DNA of 64,000 bases, taken from Angiostrongylus vasorum. Lineage: Eukaryota > Nematoda > Chromadorea > Rhabditida > Metastrongylidae. The first letter of the stretch is position 1. Each line of letters begins with the position of its first letter. The position numbers were made by a program, and so were the translations under genes. The notes beneath the pieces are model-generated. The model was given only the letters and a program-made list of their open reading frames with translations, searched no databases and was not told the origin of the DNA. Shown piece by piece: positions 11,625 to 23,689 of this stretch. The DNA lies in NCBI GenBank assembly GCA_018806985.1, contig JADANN010000162.1, positions 1,261,501 to 1,325,500 of the forward strand, written 5' to 3'.

Positions 11625-11955
11625 TAGCGACAGGTACCTCAGTGGTTAGTGATGCAGCTCATCAGGAAGTAAGGTGCTGGTGGTTCGACCCTGTACCCAA
11701 CGCTCTTCCACAAACCGCATGGGAACACCTCAGTCCGACAACCCCAGAATAGCAAGGAGAATGGACTCGACCAGTATTTTACGACATTCATAAGGAAGGC
11801 GAAATCATCATGTAGCAGCCGAAACAAAAACAGAAAAGTTCGCAGACCTCTGTAGACGACGATTGCGAGGAAAACGAAGCGAATACAAGCGGTGTTAGGG
11901 CCCCCCGCATAGTGGATGTGACGAATGTAAAGAACAAAAATAAAAAAAAAATAAG
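11625..11955 (+). repeat. SINE-B copy (tRNA-derived)
   Basis: tRNA-like head with the A box TACCTCAGTGGTTAGTGATG and the B box GGTGGTTCGACCC. The body includes GAATGGACTCGACCAGTATT and CGACATTCATAAGGAAGGCG, and the copy ends in an A-rich tail at 11,935-11,952. Confidence 0.75.
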
Positions 11956-12029
11956 ATGAAGATGAAGAAAAGGAAGAAGAAAATAAGCTGGAGATCCGGC
12001 TGGCTCATATGCGACGAAGACACTACACC

Positions 12030-12135
12030 GAGAAAACGAACAACTGTGGGCCATTGACTCGGACCATCGGCTCTGAGGAAGATGAAGACGTTGAAACGTT
12101 AGCCGAATAAATATTTGGTGAAAACCTCGTGTTTG
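12030..12135 (+). other. Solo terminus with hammerhead-like core
   Basis: The core CTGAGGAAGATGAAGACG is followed by TTGAAACGTTAGCCGAATAA. The same block, with the same upstream CATCGACTCGGA segment, recurs at 26.28-26.38 and 45.26-45.35 kb, so it is a dispersed terminal piece. The stem II pairing is weak in this copy. Confidence 0.4.
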
Positions 12136-12825
12136 CTTATCAATGAAGCAAGGTACGTCAAAAAAATATCCCTAACTTCTCGTTTAAAGTAGGAGAGTAT
12201 GGGTTTCAGCTGCAAACGATGGCTAGTGCCATGGTGGTCTCTTGCTAGAACACATTCGCGACGACGCTGACTTGTCTATGGCTTCTGATAAATCCTCGAT
12301 AATCAAACCTAATGAAATCCAGAAGACATCACAAAAATGGAAGAGCCGTTTACAATCGCTACAGGGGCGTACGGAAGGCGTCATCTCCAAAACAGTACTA
12401 CCTCAGACGACCTAGTAGAATTTCCAACGTATAAAATTTTTGTAGCAATCATGGCAGTCGCTGGGATCAAGGAAGCATCCAGAAATCCCGCGTATTAAAT
12501 CGTTTCTGTCTTCGAAATGAGAAGAACAACGAAGAAACAGCGACTTATGAGCGCCAAAATGGAAAAAGCAATCTGATATCTCATCTCGGCAAACGTTTTA
12601 ACCTTCATATTCCATACGATATTTAAGACGAAACCTAATTCGATGCAACGACCAACAACCCAGTTTGCGAGGCCGCAGGGTGAGACAACGCCTCGTTGAA
12701 TGCCCGCCACTGCAATGGACAACTCGTCCTTGATCAAAACACAGCACACAATGAATCGCTCTGCTTTTTTGATAGTAGATGATCCTATGATAGCAATAGA
12801 ACTTAGGCCACTGATCTCCCTCATA
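12136..12825. other. Mostly unassigned sequence
   Basis: ORFs on both strands at 12.5-12.9 kb look like shadows. I see no spliceable host exon. The right end merges into the 5' region of the RTE copy that follows. Confidence 0.4.
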
Positions 12826-12829
12826 GAGA

Positions 12830-14450
12830 GATCTCATCCCAGTTTGTCGAGAACAAACTGGACGCGTCCTCAGGTGGCAGATAGGGGTATAATCGCGGAC
12901 CAAGAGCGACCTTGACTTCCCTGAGACGCAGATGGATCCAGGGGATGGACTCCCTGTTTCCGCTGCGCCGATTTGGCACATACTTTCTGTATTTACGAGG
13001 CGCATTCATGCACGCGTTGCGTGCGTTCTGCTTTATACCGATTGTATTCTACGAGTCAATTCGGCAAAAAGCCTACAATCAAGTGACAGGGAAGTATATG
13101 GGAGGTGGTTCGGAGTCGCCTCCAACAAATGAGCTCCATATCCATTCTGATAGAGCCTGGCAAGCTAGCCGTGGGTATACCCAGCCCCACGTTCGGAGCC
13201 CAGCAAGCTATACGTGGATATCAAAAAGCTAAAAACAGTAAAAGAAACGAGCCTCATTTCCGTGACCTGGAAAGAGCCCACAATTCGGCAGCGTTGGGTA
13301 GGACGAGTACGCAAAGGCTGCAAAAATCTCGGAGCCATTCTAAGCTGCCTAAATTGCAAAGGAGTAAGGTAACGATCTGTACCTACAATGCACGTTCACT
13401 TGCATCCTAGTCCTCGACAGAAGGTTTTGGCTCAGCTGGGATAGAAGCAGAAGCTCTGGAAGCTCAGGGACTCCTCACTCAGTATATAAAAACTCTTCAT
13501 GATCTACTTGAAAACATCACAACCAAAATATCACCATTCTATGATAAAATTAACATCGATGTCAAAAGAATGATTAGGCAAGACGATAGCATCTCTCCAA
13601 AACTATTTACCGCCACCCTAGAGAACGTCATGAGGACACCGGAATTGGAAAACATGGGAGTGAAAATTTATGGCAACTACACTATCTACGCTTTGTTGAT
13701 GACATCGCTCTTATAACACCGAGCATTACCCAGGCCAAACAAGCGATTGCCGACTTTGATAACACCTGTGGAAGGATTCGTCTTGCAATAAATCTCACAA
13801 AAACGATGTTCATAAGAAATGAATTGATTTCGTATGCCCCATTTGCTTCACGCTCAACGGAACTAATATCTCCTAGTGCTCCGGCTACGTCTGTCCATGT
13901 CGGGGAATCAGCGTCATGAATGACTTAACTTCAGAGTTGAAAAGGAGGAAACGACCCGCCACCTTTTCAACTCCACGATTCTTCCTGCCTTAACGTATGG
14001 GACAGAAACCTGTTCGCAACGTAATTAGGATGAAAGACTACTCAGCGTTATAGAACGCGCAGTCAAAAGAACGATGCTAGGAGTACCTCTAATCACGCAA
14101 GTAAAAGAAGGAAATCCGAAGCTCCTATCTACATCAACGATCAAAAATCAAAAACACCGCCGTATTTGCTTGACCGTCGAAAATAAGGTTCACCATACAC
14201 GGAATGCCTATGAACGACAATCAATCAGCAAGAGCCGACAGCGACTGGATTCATCCTGAATGGCAAAGGAACATCAGGAAGACCACCTACACGATAGTCA
14301 TAGATTTTAACGAAAACCCAAGAAAAAACGTTTGCTGCTCAAGGAGTTCCTATGCAGAGCAGAACCCACTGGATTACTCTTGCACACGACAAGGAGAAAT
14401 GGACTCGTGGAGAGTTATAATGAAGAAGTTGCGGATGTAAAGTGTAATGT
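12830..14450 (+). mobile_element. RTE-type LINE, internally deleted, plus strand
   Basis: The 5' region (CGCTGCGCCGATTTGGCACA near 12,960) is followed by the N-terminal ORF piece with SAALGRTSTQRLQKS and VTICTYNARSLAS at 13,270-13,410. The sequence then jumps directly to reverse transcriptase remnants at 13,480-13,850, so the endonuclease and the start of the RT are deleted. C-terminal remnants reach about 14,450. Several frameshifts are present. Confidence 0.8.
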
Positions 14451-14989
14451 GGAACCTCTGCGCTATCCGTCGAAAAATCTGATCAAAATGAATCGAATAA
14501 GGAGCATGAAAGTTGTGGTGATGAAGTCAGCAGTGAGCGATCTAACAATGAACTGCCTCACTGCCACAGGGTCTTCGATTATGGTCAGTTTGATAGGGAT
14601 CAACAATTGCGCTTCGATGCAAAAAAAAAAGAAACAGGGATATTTACGACTTATTTACGGCTAAATTTGTGGGTTGGTTGCGGTCGAGAGAAGTAGCAGA
14701 CAGCGCAGAAGGATGTTTTGTGGGAACCAAAGCGTTGACGAAATGAAAACTCCATCGTTTCCTTCATAAAGATGGGCATTGCTAGACTGTCACAAATGAG
14801 GAATTACTGGGGATCCAATTCTGCTAGCAGACCGGACACGCTGTACAAGAATAGACCCTAATCCAGTTTATCAAAGGGAACTGTTGCAGAATATCCAAGC
14901 CTGGGACATGTATGCGTGTTGGCGAGGCACCTGGCATGACATCTACTGTGTGCATCACAACATTTCTCGAATTCCATCCACTTATCTCG

Positions 14990-15225
14990 CATTCATGGTC
15001 CACAAAGCTGTTCGAACATTACGCGCTTTGTTTCGGCGGCTGCTTGAGGATATCGTTTTCTTCATGATTGTCGTAGAATGCTGGTGGAGTCCACTGTATT
15101 TGCAATCTTGGAGACAGACAACTTAACGCGCTTCTACATGGATTGGGGAGAGCGATGGGAAAGTGCTAGAGACAGCACTTTGCTTCCTGATTAACTGCAT
15201 CACTAACTACTTCGCTGACCCCCCA
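14990..15225 (-). repeat. SINE-B copy
   Basis: Read on the minus strand it has AGTTAGTGATGCAGTTAATC and GGAAGCAAAGTGCTG, matching the head of the 11.6 kb copy. The body ends at the GCAGCCGCCGAAACAAAG segment. Confidence 0.7.
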
Positions 15226-16225
15226 CCATGGGCATTTCCTTCCAGTATCGGTGTTCATCACTGCAATTACCTTTGTAGAGTTACACTGTTGACTGTGGAC
15301 TTCGCGGAAACTTTTCTAACTGAACTTCTAAAGTGATCACCTCTCCTGGGAATTGTAAGAGTTGGTGCTGACTAATGGAGTTGACTTTTAATGCTGGCTT
15401 GCACATCTCGTTTTGTTTACCGAATGGTTTACCGTCTTTGCCATTGTTAGTGTTTGGAGTACTATTTTAGAAACTTGCTCTTTCGATGACGACTAGAGGA
15501 AACACAATGTAGGTTGCCTCTCCTGGCATTTAAAACAGAATGATTTAACGCAATGACAAAAGGCATGGTCTACATAAGCGGAAAAGCATAATTTGTTGCT
15601 TCGTAGATATTGCGAGTGTTTATACCGTGTCCTGTATGCGTAAAATTTCAGGGATTTGTTACTGACTTGAGAATACGTGCAAGGAGAAGTCCGATTGCAT
15701 CTTTGGACTTAATTCATTAAACTTAACACCGTCCTCTTGCATGTAGCGGCTGGTTGAGTTTTGCGACGAGCATCTCGATGGTGCCTACTGCTTCATGCAG
15801 TTGATGTAAGCCTTCATGAATGAATGGCTGTGTTATCTCTTCTCACGAAACAGCTTAGTGAGTCCTCTCAAGTGGCCAATGAACCACATAGTCAATAGTT
15901 CGACTGTCTCATGATACGTTCCGTCACGCGGCTCTTTCTGTTTTTGTAGTCAGATATCAAACTTATGTAATTAAACCTTTACGACAACATTACCACATGG
16001 ATAACGATATGGCTATAATAAAAGTGGAAATAAAAAGGAATAAAAAATTCAACGATAACGTGGCCAACAAGGAAAGACTATACAAAAAAGAACACGGAAA
16101 ATAAACAATGGCAATGCATTTTCTGCAAGACTGCTTAAACAACATGGGGAAAAACTGCGATACTACGCACGGTTAGCTATTAAGCATACAATACGGGGAA
16201 GAAAACAGAAAGCAACTGCCTTAAT
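15226..16225. other. No feature recognised
   Basis: AT-rich sequence with no repeat copy or convincing exon identified by eye. Confidence 0.45.
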
Positions 16226-16227
16226 AG

Positions 16228-16479
16228 TCAATCCGACAAACTTTTAAGAAAATTAAGGCGAAGAATAGCCGCGATGCCATAACGTTCTATTGCCTGCCAT
16301 TCAAAAAGATCCTTGATAGCAGTTAACAATTCAACTTGATCCTGGAATAAAAGCTGCTGTAACAATCTACCTAGCTCATCAATATTCCTGTCTGAATCCA
16401 TTGAATCGTAATTACAAAGAAGCGCTTCCGGCACTTTATGCCATGTACCGCCTTGCTTCACATTAAAATTGAACACCAT
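16228..16479 (-). CDS. Small unrecognised ORF or terminal exon (83 aa)
   Basis: The 83-codon minus-strand ORF ends in TGA. Its composition is well balanced and amphipathic (for example RNIDELGRLLQQLLFQDQVE and KDLFEWQAIERYGIAAIL), which looks like a helical protein and unlike the low-complexity shadow ORFs nearby. Just upstream of its ATG is TTGTTTTCAAG, a poor but possible acceptor. It could be a complete small gene or the last exon of a larger one. No family is recognised. Confidence 0.35.
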   Translation of the reverse strand: MVFNFNVKQGGTWHKVPEALLCNYDSMDSDRNIDELGRLLQQLLFQDQVELLTAIKDLFEWQAIERYGIAAILRLNFLKSLSD

Positions 16480-17690
16480 AGCCTTGAAAACAACTACTGC
16501 AATATATATGATGAAAATTGTCTCAGTATACTAATTTCCATAATTTCTAAAAAATATCAAGTCGTAAAGTAGACCATTTTATAACAGAAGGATAAGAAAA
16601 TGAGACTTCATAATAGGTTGCTGCAAAAGGAATGAAGGACGAATTGTGAACTGCAACGTAGAAAACTATAAATCAGATGAATAACAACTTTGCTAATCAA
16701 ATTATATCCCGTGAAACCCCAGATGTTTACCAGAAAGGAAAAACAAGTTTACTTATTCGATATCATGGAATTTTCAATTTTTGCAAGTCAACAGTGGAAT
16801 TTTTTGAAGGCGATTTTTTCTAGGGTTGCATGTCGAAGACTTCCCCAGCCGGTAGCTGTCAAGATGCTTGAAAAAAAAAACCCATACGTGATTAGCAAGA
16901 GGTTCAAGAGGTTTTTTGAACAGAGTAGGAAAATACTTCAAAGCTCAACTCGTTCAACTTCGGTAACGTTATTTGTGCAATTTGTGGTAGAACGTTGTGG
17001 TGCAAGAACAATGAACTATTTTCCTAATTCTTGATATATACACTGCAATTCCATTAATTTCGTCTGCATTACAGAATGTCGTCTTTTGCTTACAGGACCA
17101 AAATTTCATTGTATGTCACAAAATGTTCAACAATTGGATCGTTCTTATTGGTTATAAGGGGGTAAGAACAGATTTCGAGACGACGACATCGTTGTTATTA
17201 CTTCAATGTAACTCTCAATTACCGAGCTTTCAAGTCCTTCCAGTGTCTTCCAAATGACGAGTTATTGCTAAAAGACGAACGTGAGCTCTTCTGCAACACG
17301 TAGATTAGTGTTTGGAATTCTTTTTAAGGTTCCGCTATTCACCTCAGAAGAATCAACGACTAACAAAAGCCAAGGACTACCGTTGAAATGAGGGATCACA
17401 TTTCTGGTGCAAAACGTTATAAATCTTTGCACTATGCAGTTGGAAACCCTTTCCTGGCTTATGCTTTGATGAAGCTTCGAATTTCCATTGTTTCTTTATG
17501 TCGAAGTTTTAACTCATGAAGGAAACGATGCCATTTTCATGACTTGAGAACCAACTCAAAATAATTATGAATCAGATGGCAGAGAAAATACTAAACGTTT
17601 AGGAAAGAATTGTAAAAGAACTAATCTCAGCAATGGATATTTACAACAAAACGTCTCGTATAATTCATAAGAAAATAAACAGCCATATTT
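16480..17690. other. Unassigned sequence with one basic ORF
   Basis: A plus-strand ORF from the ATG near 16,720 to 17,034 encodes a lysine/arginine-rich peptide that I could not link to any family. It has no good splice context, and I do not call it a gene. The rest shows nothing recognisable. Confidence 0.35.
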
Positions 17691-17694
17691 TTAA

Positions 17695-18370
17695 CTTATT
17701 ATTTACTGCCTACTCTTTTCAACGGCACGGTATATATTGCGAAATATAACTTTAATGATGCTGAGATATTTGCAAAACTCCGAACCGCAGGTGTCCGCGG
17801 TGGGGAACGAACGCGCCACTGTCCTCTCCGGGGAGTACCGCGCTCATCACCACACCATGCGGGTCCTTCGTTTCGCCCGTCTCTCAGCCAGTTCTACTGA
17901 TCCCCTGCCATCAGCAATCACCCGTCAGCGGGAATCATCTGAGGAGCCCAAATCGGCAACGAACCCAGTTAAGCCGAGGCTTTAGTTGTAATCACAATCT
18001 TAACCGTTTTATTTACTGCCTATCTCAGCATCATTAAAGTTATATTTCGCAATATATACCCTCCCGTTAAAAACAGTAGGCAGTGAATAGTAAGTTAAAA
18101 TTGTGGTTATAACTGCAGCCTCAGCTTAACTGGGTTCGTCGCCGACCTGGGCTCCCCAGATCAATCCCGCTGACGGGTGACTGTTGATGGCAAAAGATCA
18201 ATAGAACTAGCTGAGAGACAGGCGAAACGAAGGAGCCGCATGGTGTGGCGGTGAGCACGCCACTTCCCGGATAGAACAATAGCGCGTTCGTTCTCCACCG
18301 CAGACACCCGCGGTCCGGAGTTTTGCAAATATCTCAGCATCAGTAAACCGCCATAGTTCAACCGGCCTGA
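17695..18370. repeat. Two SINE-C copies in inverted arrangement
   Basis: The left copy (17,695-17,995) has its tRNA-like head on the minus strand and the right copy (about 18,000-18,370) on the plus strand. The right copy shows the A-box region GCATGGTGTGGCGGTGAGC and the B-box region GCGTTCGTTCTCCACC. Both carry the GTTAAAATTGTGG / CCACAATTTTAAC type end, the AGGCAGTGAATAGTAAG block and the CCCGTCAGCGGGA hairpin. Together they could fold into a long stem. Confidence 0.85.
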
Positions 18371-19085
18371 TAAAAACGATGTGACGACTTCTGTCACACT
18401 TCAAACAAATCACATACCATGTTCTTGTTCCTACCAAAGAATATAGGCGTCACCATCCGTTCAGACGCACTGGTGAAGGCAGGATGCAATTTAGGACTCT
18501 CCTGAGAATTAAAAATATGATCTATACACAAATCAAGAAAAAATAATACCTGAATTATTCAGGGTTTAAATGCACATGGACTTCGTTAATTCTCCTCATC
18601 TACCACTAGACGCCATAGTTTGCACAATGACTTAATAGAAAACACATTAAAGCGTGAGACTTCGTTACCGGAGTCCTTGTGAAACCTCACTACGAAGTCA
18701 ATGGACGTCCTCAGTTCATTAAAATCGATGGATAATATCCTTAGATCATAACCACTGCTCAAAGAGAGCTCTCTTAAGCAGTAATCGAACTCCCAACATA
18801 TTTTCTACTCGGATCTTCACCACGCCATCATCGGCCATGCTCGTAATCTCTCCCATGCACGAGTCGTATTTATATACCACTGCGCTCATTTTATGCACTT
18901 TAGTGCCGTGTTACTGAAATATGATATAAACGTTTTCTGACACATTTTAAAAGCCACGATTTCAGATGTGGAAACAGCAAGTTCGCCGAATCCACTTCCT
19001 CGAATTCAATCCCAGATGTAAGCAGCGCACACCGCCGGAAAAACTAACACATTCGCAATGTGACTTCCATAGAGGTCATGATAGA
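18371..19085. other. No feature recognised
   Basis: No repeat copy or exon identified. Confidence 0.45.
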
Positions 19086-19087
19086 TA

Positions 19088-19350
19088 AAAAAAAAGATAA
19101 AACTCTCGGCGTTGATTAATCCCTGAAGGATGCGGCATGCATTCGACTTCAGTAAGCATCGCTCGAGGACACTTAATGCATATCTGGCCTTTACAATGAC
19201 TCGCGGTAGCTCACCAATGTATCGAGCCAGTGCTGCCTCCCAGACAAGTCTGCTAACAATTCGCACTCCGGGTGGATGGAAGGATTGCCTGGCCACGGGA
19301 GTGAGAATCGATCCTATGTGTATTGCAGGGCGCCTCCGACTACTGCGCCA
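19088..19350 (-). repeat. SINE-A copy
   Basis: Minus strand. The 3' end is AAAAGATAAAACTCTCGGCG, and the body has CCAGACAAGTCTGCTAAC. The B-box region is GAGAATCGATCC and the A-box region is reversed as ACTGCGCCACACGT. Confidence 0.9.
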
Positions 19351-19841
19351 CACGTACCACCTAGAAAATACTAGAGTCTACAAATCGTTGTCTGTAACAT
19401 ACAAGTTCCCTTCTTTTACCATAATGAAAATAAGATTTTCTGGATCTCATGAAGCTTATTTTCCCTATTTTTCTCTCCCTCGAGGCTCGCATGCGGGACA
19501 TTGAAAATATCGAGCAAGCGAACCTTCGTAAAGCATGGCACGATGGTATTCCCAATGAATCGTCTGTGTTTGCAGATACAAATCTTCCGTTGAAAATTTT
19601 AAATCGTTGGGTTTCGTAAACGGTTTTTCGGAAGCTCCAATTTTAAACATATTCAAATTTGAAAGGACATCGTATAAAAAACATACGTGCTATTGATGCA
19701 ACAGAGCAAACTCTCTTCTACAAATCTATACAATTGTGAACTCTGAAATACTCCAAAACAAATCCGGTTTTGAGAAAGGCGAAAGCGCTTGCAGCTTGTC
19801 GAATAAAGTTTTTACCAACCTTATGCCAGCTTATGAGCTGA

Positions 19842-20222
19842 GGGGCGGGAACGGATAGCACAGTGGTAGTGATGTCCGCCATCACGAGCACGGTGCTAGT
19901 TCGACTCCGCCCCGGGCCAGCCAAGCCTCTCATCCCTCCGAGCTCGGGAAATTCGTACCGGACTTGTCTGGGAAAAAAAGTCACTCTCTGCGATCCAACT
20001 GAAGACACTCCAGCTCGACCATCCCAGGACTCCAGGGAGAAATGTTCAACGACCATTCTACGACATTCAAGATGAAATAAAAATCCTCAAGCAGCAACCG
20101 GATCCACACGCAAAAGTTGGAAGATCTTCATAGACAATGGATGTGAACAAATGAGTCGAATGTTAGAAGTGCCGGGACTTGCATAGTAAACGTAAAGACG
20201 GGTCACATGAAATCAAAAAAAA
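19842..20222 (+). repeat. SINE-B copy, full-length
   Basis: Best SINE-B copy. A box GGATAGCACAGTGGTAGTGA, B box GCTAGTTCGACTCC, body CGTACCGGACTTGTCTGGGA and CATTCTACGACATTCAAGA, and 3' end ACGGGTCACATGAAAT with an A-rich tail. SINE-A and SINE-B share the GTACCAGACTTGTCTGGGA-like body segment, so they may be related or composite. Confidence 0.85.
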
Positions 20223-20254
20223 AGTCAGCTTATGAACGAATGACTACACATTGA

Positions 20255-20610
20255 TCCATATTTTAACAAAACCGAATGATGCTGAGATATTTGCGAAACT
20301 CCGGAAGGCTGGTGTCTGCGATGGAGACCGAACACGCTGTTAACCTTTCTGGGGGCTCATGCGTTCACCACCACGCCACGCGCGTCCTTCGTTTTGACTT
20401 TTTCTCTACTCTCTAATTTTCTATCTACCAGCGTCATCAGCAATTACACCCATCGTCTTAGCCCCCGGTAAGGGTAATAGCGTGTACGATCCACACCAAA
20501 GACATTTCCGTTTGGAGTTTTGCAAATATCTCAGCATCATTGTGGTTGATTTCTCATAATGCCCTGCCGTGAAAATTGTAGTAAGCCGTAAATAAAAAAG
20601 TTAACATTGT
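20255..20610. repeat. SINE-C copy with inverted partner end
   Basis: The left part has the GATGCTGAGATATTTGCGAA block and the reversed tRNA-like boxes. The right part repeats TTTTGCAAATATCTCAGCAT in the opposite orientation, followed by TGCCCTGCCGTGAAAA. This gives the same inverted layout as at 17.7-18.4 kb. Confidence 0.7.
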
Positions 20611-21053
20611 GATTTCAGTTCAACATAGTTTGCAAAGATAACTATAATACTTATGAGTTTAACGTTAACTGCACAAACGTACAGCATCAGTCGATGTACT
20701 GGGCTGACTTGAAGATGTTCGTTGAGAGTCATGCCTAACATACAAGCTTTCCGAACTAACAAGTAGTGCATCAACCTGAACCAGTCCTTAAAAGATACAA
20801 ATTTCGCCTTTAAACCTAAATGAGCCTATAAATGTGTTGATGAATTTCTTCTCTTTCATTCTATACTCTTGGGAAGAAAAAGAACTAACAAATGCTTGGT
20901 TGTACGGGTACAATTTTGAGCAGTACAAGGAAATATTTTAGGTGCCACATTCATGGAGAAATCATTCCTAAGAGCAATGAAGAGGAAAAAAATGCAAATG
21001 AAACTTGAGCCTTGCCTTTTTGACTTCTCGTTTAATTACATCCGCTATGTTAC

Positions 21054-21166
21054 CTGCTTTCCCAGATTCAATAAACTGAACGATTTGCAAATTCAGAAGT
21101 GTGCTGAACGCTTCAATGTTGTCCACCTTCATTCTTATGCCAGTGAACGGTGCGACGCGGTAATAA
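21054..21166 (-). CDS. Internal exon of an unrecognised protein
   Basis: A minus-strand exon is bounded by CTTCCTAG| and GCAG|GTAACA, with an open frame that reads well (YYRVAPFTGIRMKVDNIEAF, then LQIVQFIESGK). The same frame stays open past the donor for about 75 nt (NIADVIKREVKKARLKF), so either the intron is retained in the frame or the donor lies further on. The family is not recognised. No partner exon could be placed with confidence. A possible next acceptor, TTGCTCTTAG|, lies near 20,968. Confidence 0.5.
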
Positions 21167-21339
21167 CTAGGAAGCAGAACAGAGACCTAGGCCAAACATA
21201 CACGTAGGGATGAAAGAAACATTTTAAATGTGTGATTCAGTTAGTAAAATTGTATTGCACGTTTGTGTTTACTAATTTTCTCCTCCGCATTTTGTAGACC
21301 GTTTCATAGATACTCAGGACACTCAAGTGAGATAGAGTA

Positions 21340-21485
21340 CAGTCACAACAATGGTGAGATAATAGCAAAACTTGGACCCTGGCGCCAGACCTCAGAAGTT
21401 TTGCGAATATCTTAGCACAGTTATGGTTATTTCACATCATATTGCACGGTGAAAAATTACAGTAGGAGGCAAATAATAGGTAAAA
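21340..21485. repeat. SINE-C end pair, internally deleted
   Basis: The two ends of SINE-C (GAGATAATAGCAAAACTTGG and GTTTTGCGAATATCTTAGC) face each other with almost nothing between. This is the smallest version of the inverted layout. Confidence 0.55.
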
Positions 21486-21489
21486 TAGA

Positions 21490-22095
21490 GTACAGTGTTG
21501 GAAGTGTATCACAGACAGTGCTAAACCCACCTTGTGTCCACGCAACAGAAATTGCACCACGCATTTAAGAATAGGTTTCAAGGAGAGTACTTTGCAGGAA
21601 GTCCAGGAAACCATCGAAGTGTCTTTTATATTTCCCCAATAAGGGGAATATGTATTGTCGAAGCATCCACAAACTGCACATCCATCTACAATCGCAAATG
21701 CTGAAGCACCGCTCCAGGAGCAAATAATATTATAACTCAGCTGAAAGTTACATATTCACACCGTATCGTCACACGGAAGAAGGACGTAGCCATTTATTCC
21801 TGGAGTTCCAGAGAAAAACTGGACGAATGAGTTTTGAATAGAGTAAATTTTGGATGGCAGTTAAAATTCGCTTAACCCAGTTAGCCCACTCAAACATTAA
21901 AACATGACAGTTCCATGTGCAGTTTTCTGATTGCAAATATGATATATAAAAAATCAAAGCAGACAATGGAAATCACACTCACCAATGATGACAGGCCTCA
22001 ACAGTCTAGTCGAACTCCTCATAGAAAGAGTTGGGGGAAAATCAAGCAGATTCACAGACACGGAAAACGACCCTGAATAAAAAAAAACTTTGGTG
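21490..22095. other. Unassigned, possible exon traces
   Basis: The minus frame at about 21,775-21,935 after TTGCAATCAG| reads well up to a TGA, but no family or second exon supports it. Confidence 0.3.
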
Positions 22096-22099
22096 CCTG

Positions 22100-22148
<49 letters not shown>
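22100..22148. repeat. (AT)n microsatellite
   Basis: AT run with a few ACAT interruptions. ORFs of repeated Tyr-Ile here are artefacts. Confidence 0.95.
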
Positions 22149-22150
<2 letters not shown>

Positions 22151-22764
22151 TAGAAAAACTCTACAATGGACTTCAGTAACAATACCAGACGGAAACGAGG
22201 TCGATGCGAAGAATGTCCGAACTGTATTGTGAAGAAGATCATCCAGGTGCTGAGGATCACCCTCCGGTCGCACCTCGCAGCTTTCCTTCAAACCATCGAA
22301 ATAACACATAGAACATTAAAGCTATGATGTAAACATTAATAAGCTATTCAATGTGATTACACAGTGTGCGGTGTCACCTAGCAAAGCCTAATTCCGATGA
22401 TATAATGAAAGAAGAAGAAATGCCAACGACAACAAACCATGCCAGCATCCAGATCTGCTTGGACGAACTTGTCAATGAGAACAGAAGAGTCGCAAGGTGT
22501 GGGGAAATGCTTTTCATCGGGCTGTAAAAACGTTAAGAACGTTAAGACTTTAGGACGTTAACAACGCGTGCTCTAATAATCTTCGGCAAGGCTGTAACAC
22601 TTCCACGTCACATGTCTTTAGAAAGATCAAGTACTGAAGAAAAACAAAGTTGGGGAAGATCGTTAACGAAGAGGAAAAACTACACTGCAATGAATCCAGA
22701 AAAAAAGAAAAAACTTCGAAGTACTAAGCCAAACACTTTAGTAATATCAGTGAACTAAGAATAA
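22149..22764. other. No feature recognised
   Basis: No repeat copy or convincing exon seen. Confidence 0.4.
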
Positions 22765-23045
22765 TGGATAAAAAAAGGATAAAGCTCTTAGCGTTGATCC
22801 GTCCCTCAGGGATGCGTCATGAATCCGACTGCATTAAGCATCGCTGGAAGTGAATGAAATGCATATCTGGCTTTTACAATGACTCATGGTGGCCTACAGA
22901 TGAGTCGAGCCAGTGATGGTATCCTCCCAGATAAGTTTGGTACCAATTTGCCTCCGCCAGAAGGGTGCAAGGCTTGGTGGACCACGTGCGCGGGGGATCA
23001 ATTCCGCGTGTGTTGCAGGGCACCTCTGACCACTTTGCTCCACGT
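22765..23045 (-). repeat. SINE-A copy
   Basis: Minus strand. 3' end AAAAGGATAAAGCTCTTAGC, body CCAGATAAGTTTGGTACC, B-box region GGGGATCAATTCC. Confidence 0.88.
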
Positions 23046-23135
23046 GCCCATGAATGAGAGTATTAGTTTAAACTCTCTCAGAATGAAAGGCTGAAAATAT
23101 GTGTAACCGAAAAACTCTCCACAGTCTGCACCCAC

Positions 23136-23298
23136 CTCGGTTCCATCTTCTGAGTCGGACAAAAGCTCCCACAGTTTTTCAAGATTATCAGTATCCATAG
23201 AACACCAACGATGAATGTCTTGTCGGATGCTATGTTCTTTAGATAAAATCCAACTAAAACTAAGCATACATAATAAAAACCTAAACATTGCTATTCCC
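23136..23298 (-). CDS. First exon of a putative secreted protein
   Basis: On the minus strand, CTTGTCAG| at 23,299 is followed 10 nt later by an ATG (23,288). This spacing is typical of a trans-spliced nematode 5' end. The 51-codon frame begins MFRFLLCMLSFSWILS, a textbook signal peptide, and continues with an acidic mature region (MDTDNLEKLWELLSDSEDG). It ends at GAG|GTGGGT, phase 0. A SINE-A copy lies just downstream. The following exon was not found. One alternative is an exon after ATATTTTCAG only 45 nt further on, but it would run into the SINE. Confidence 0.4.
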
Positions 23299-23689
23299 TG
23301 ACAAGCGCCGAACAAGCATATGCTACCCACTGGCTATGACGCAACGAAACCACTGAGTCTCGCACGTCCATGCGCGCTAGAGAGACCTGTGACACTGGAC
23401 ATGATTTTCACCATTGTAGTACTATGCAAGGGACACAGAAATTACTATCAGACATTTCTAGGGCAACGAGTTGAGAACGTCTTAGCAGGGCTACCGAAAG
23501 AACCACAGAGAATCGAGCAAACTACCATTCGAAGAAGTCCATAAAGAAAACCTTTAGAAAGAAAGCAAACCGTCATATTAGCCCGAAGGTCTCCATGGAC
23601 GAGTGGTGCGTGAAAACGAATCGAATGAAAGATGTACTGAGATCCATACAATATGTGACGGTTTATGATGTAAAAGAAATACACTATAT

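Noticed and set aside
19860..19925. Possible tRNA genes from A and B boxes
   Set aside because: None of the SINE heads folds into a full cloverleaf with an anticodon arm by eye, and each belongs to a repeated element.
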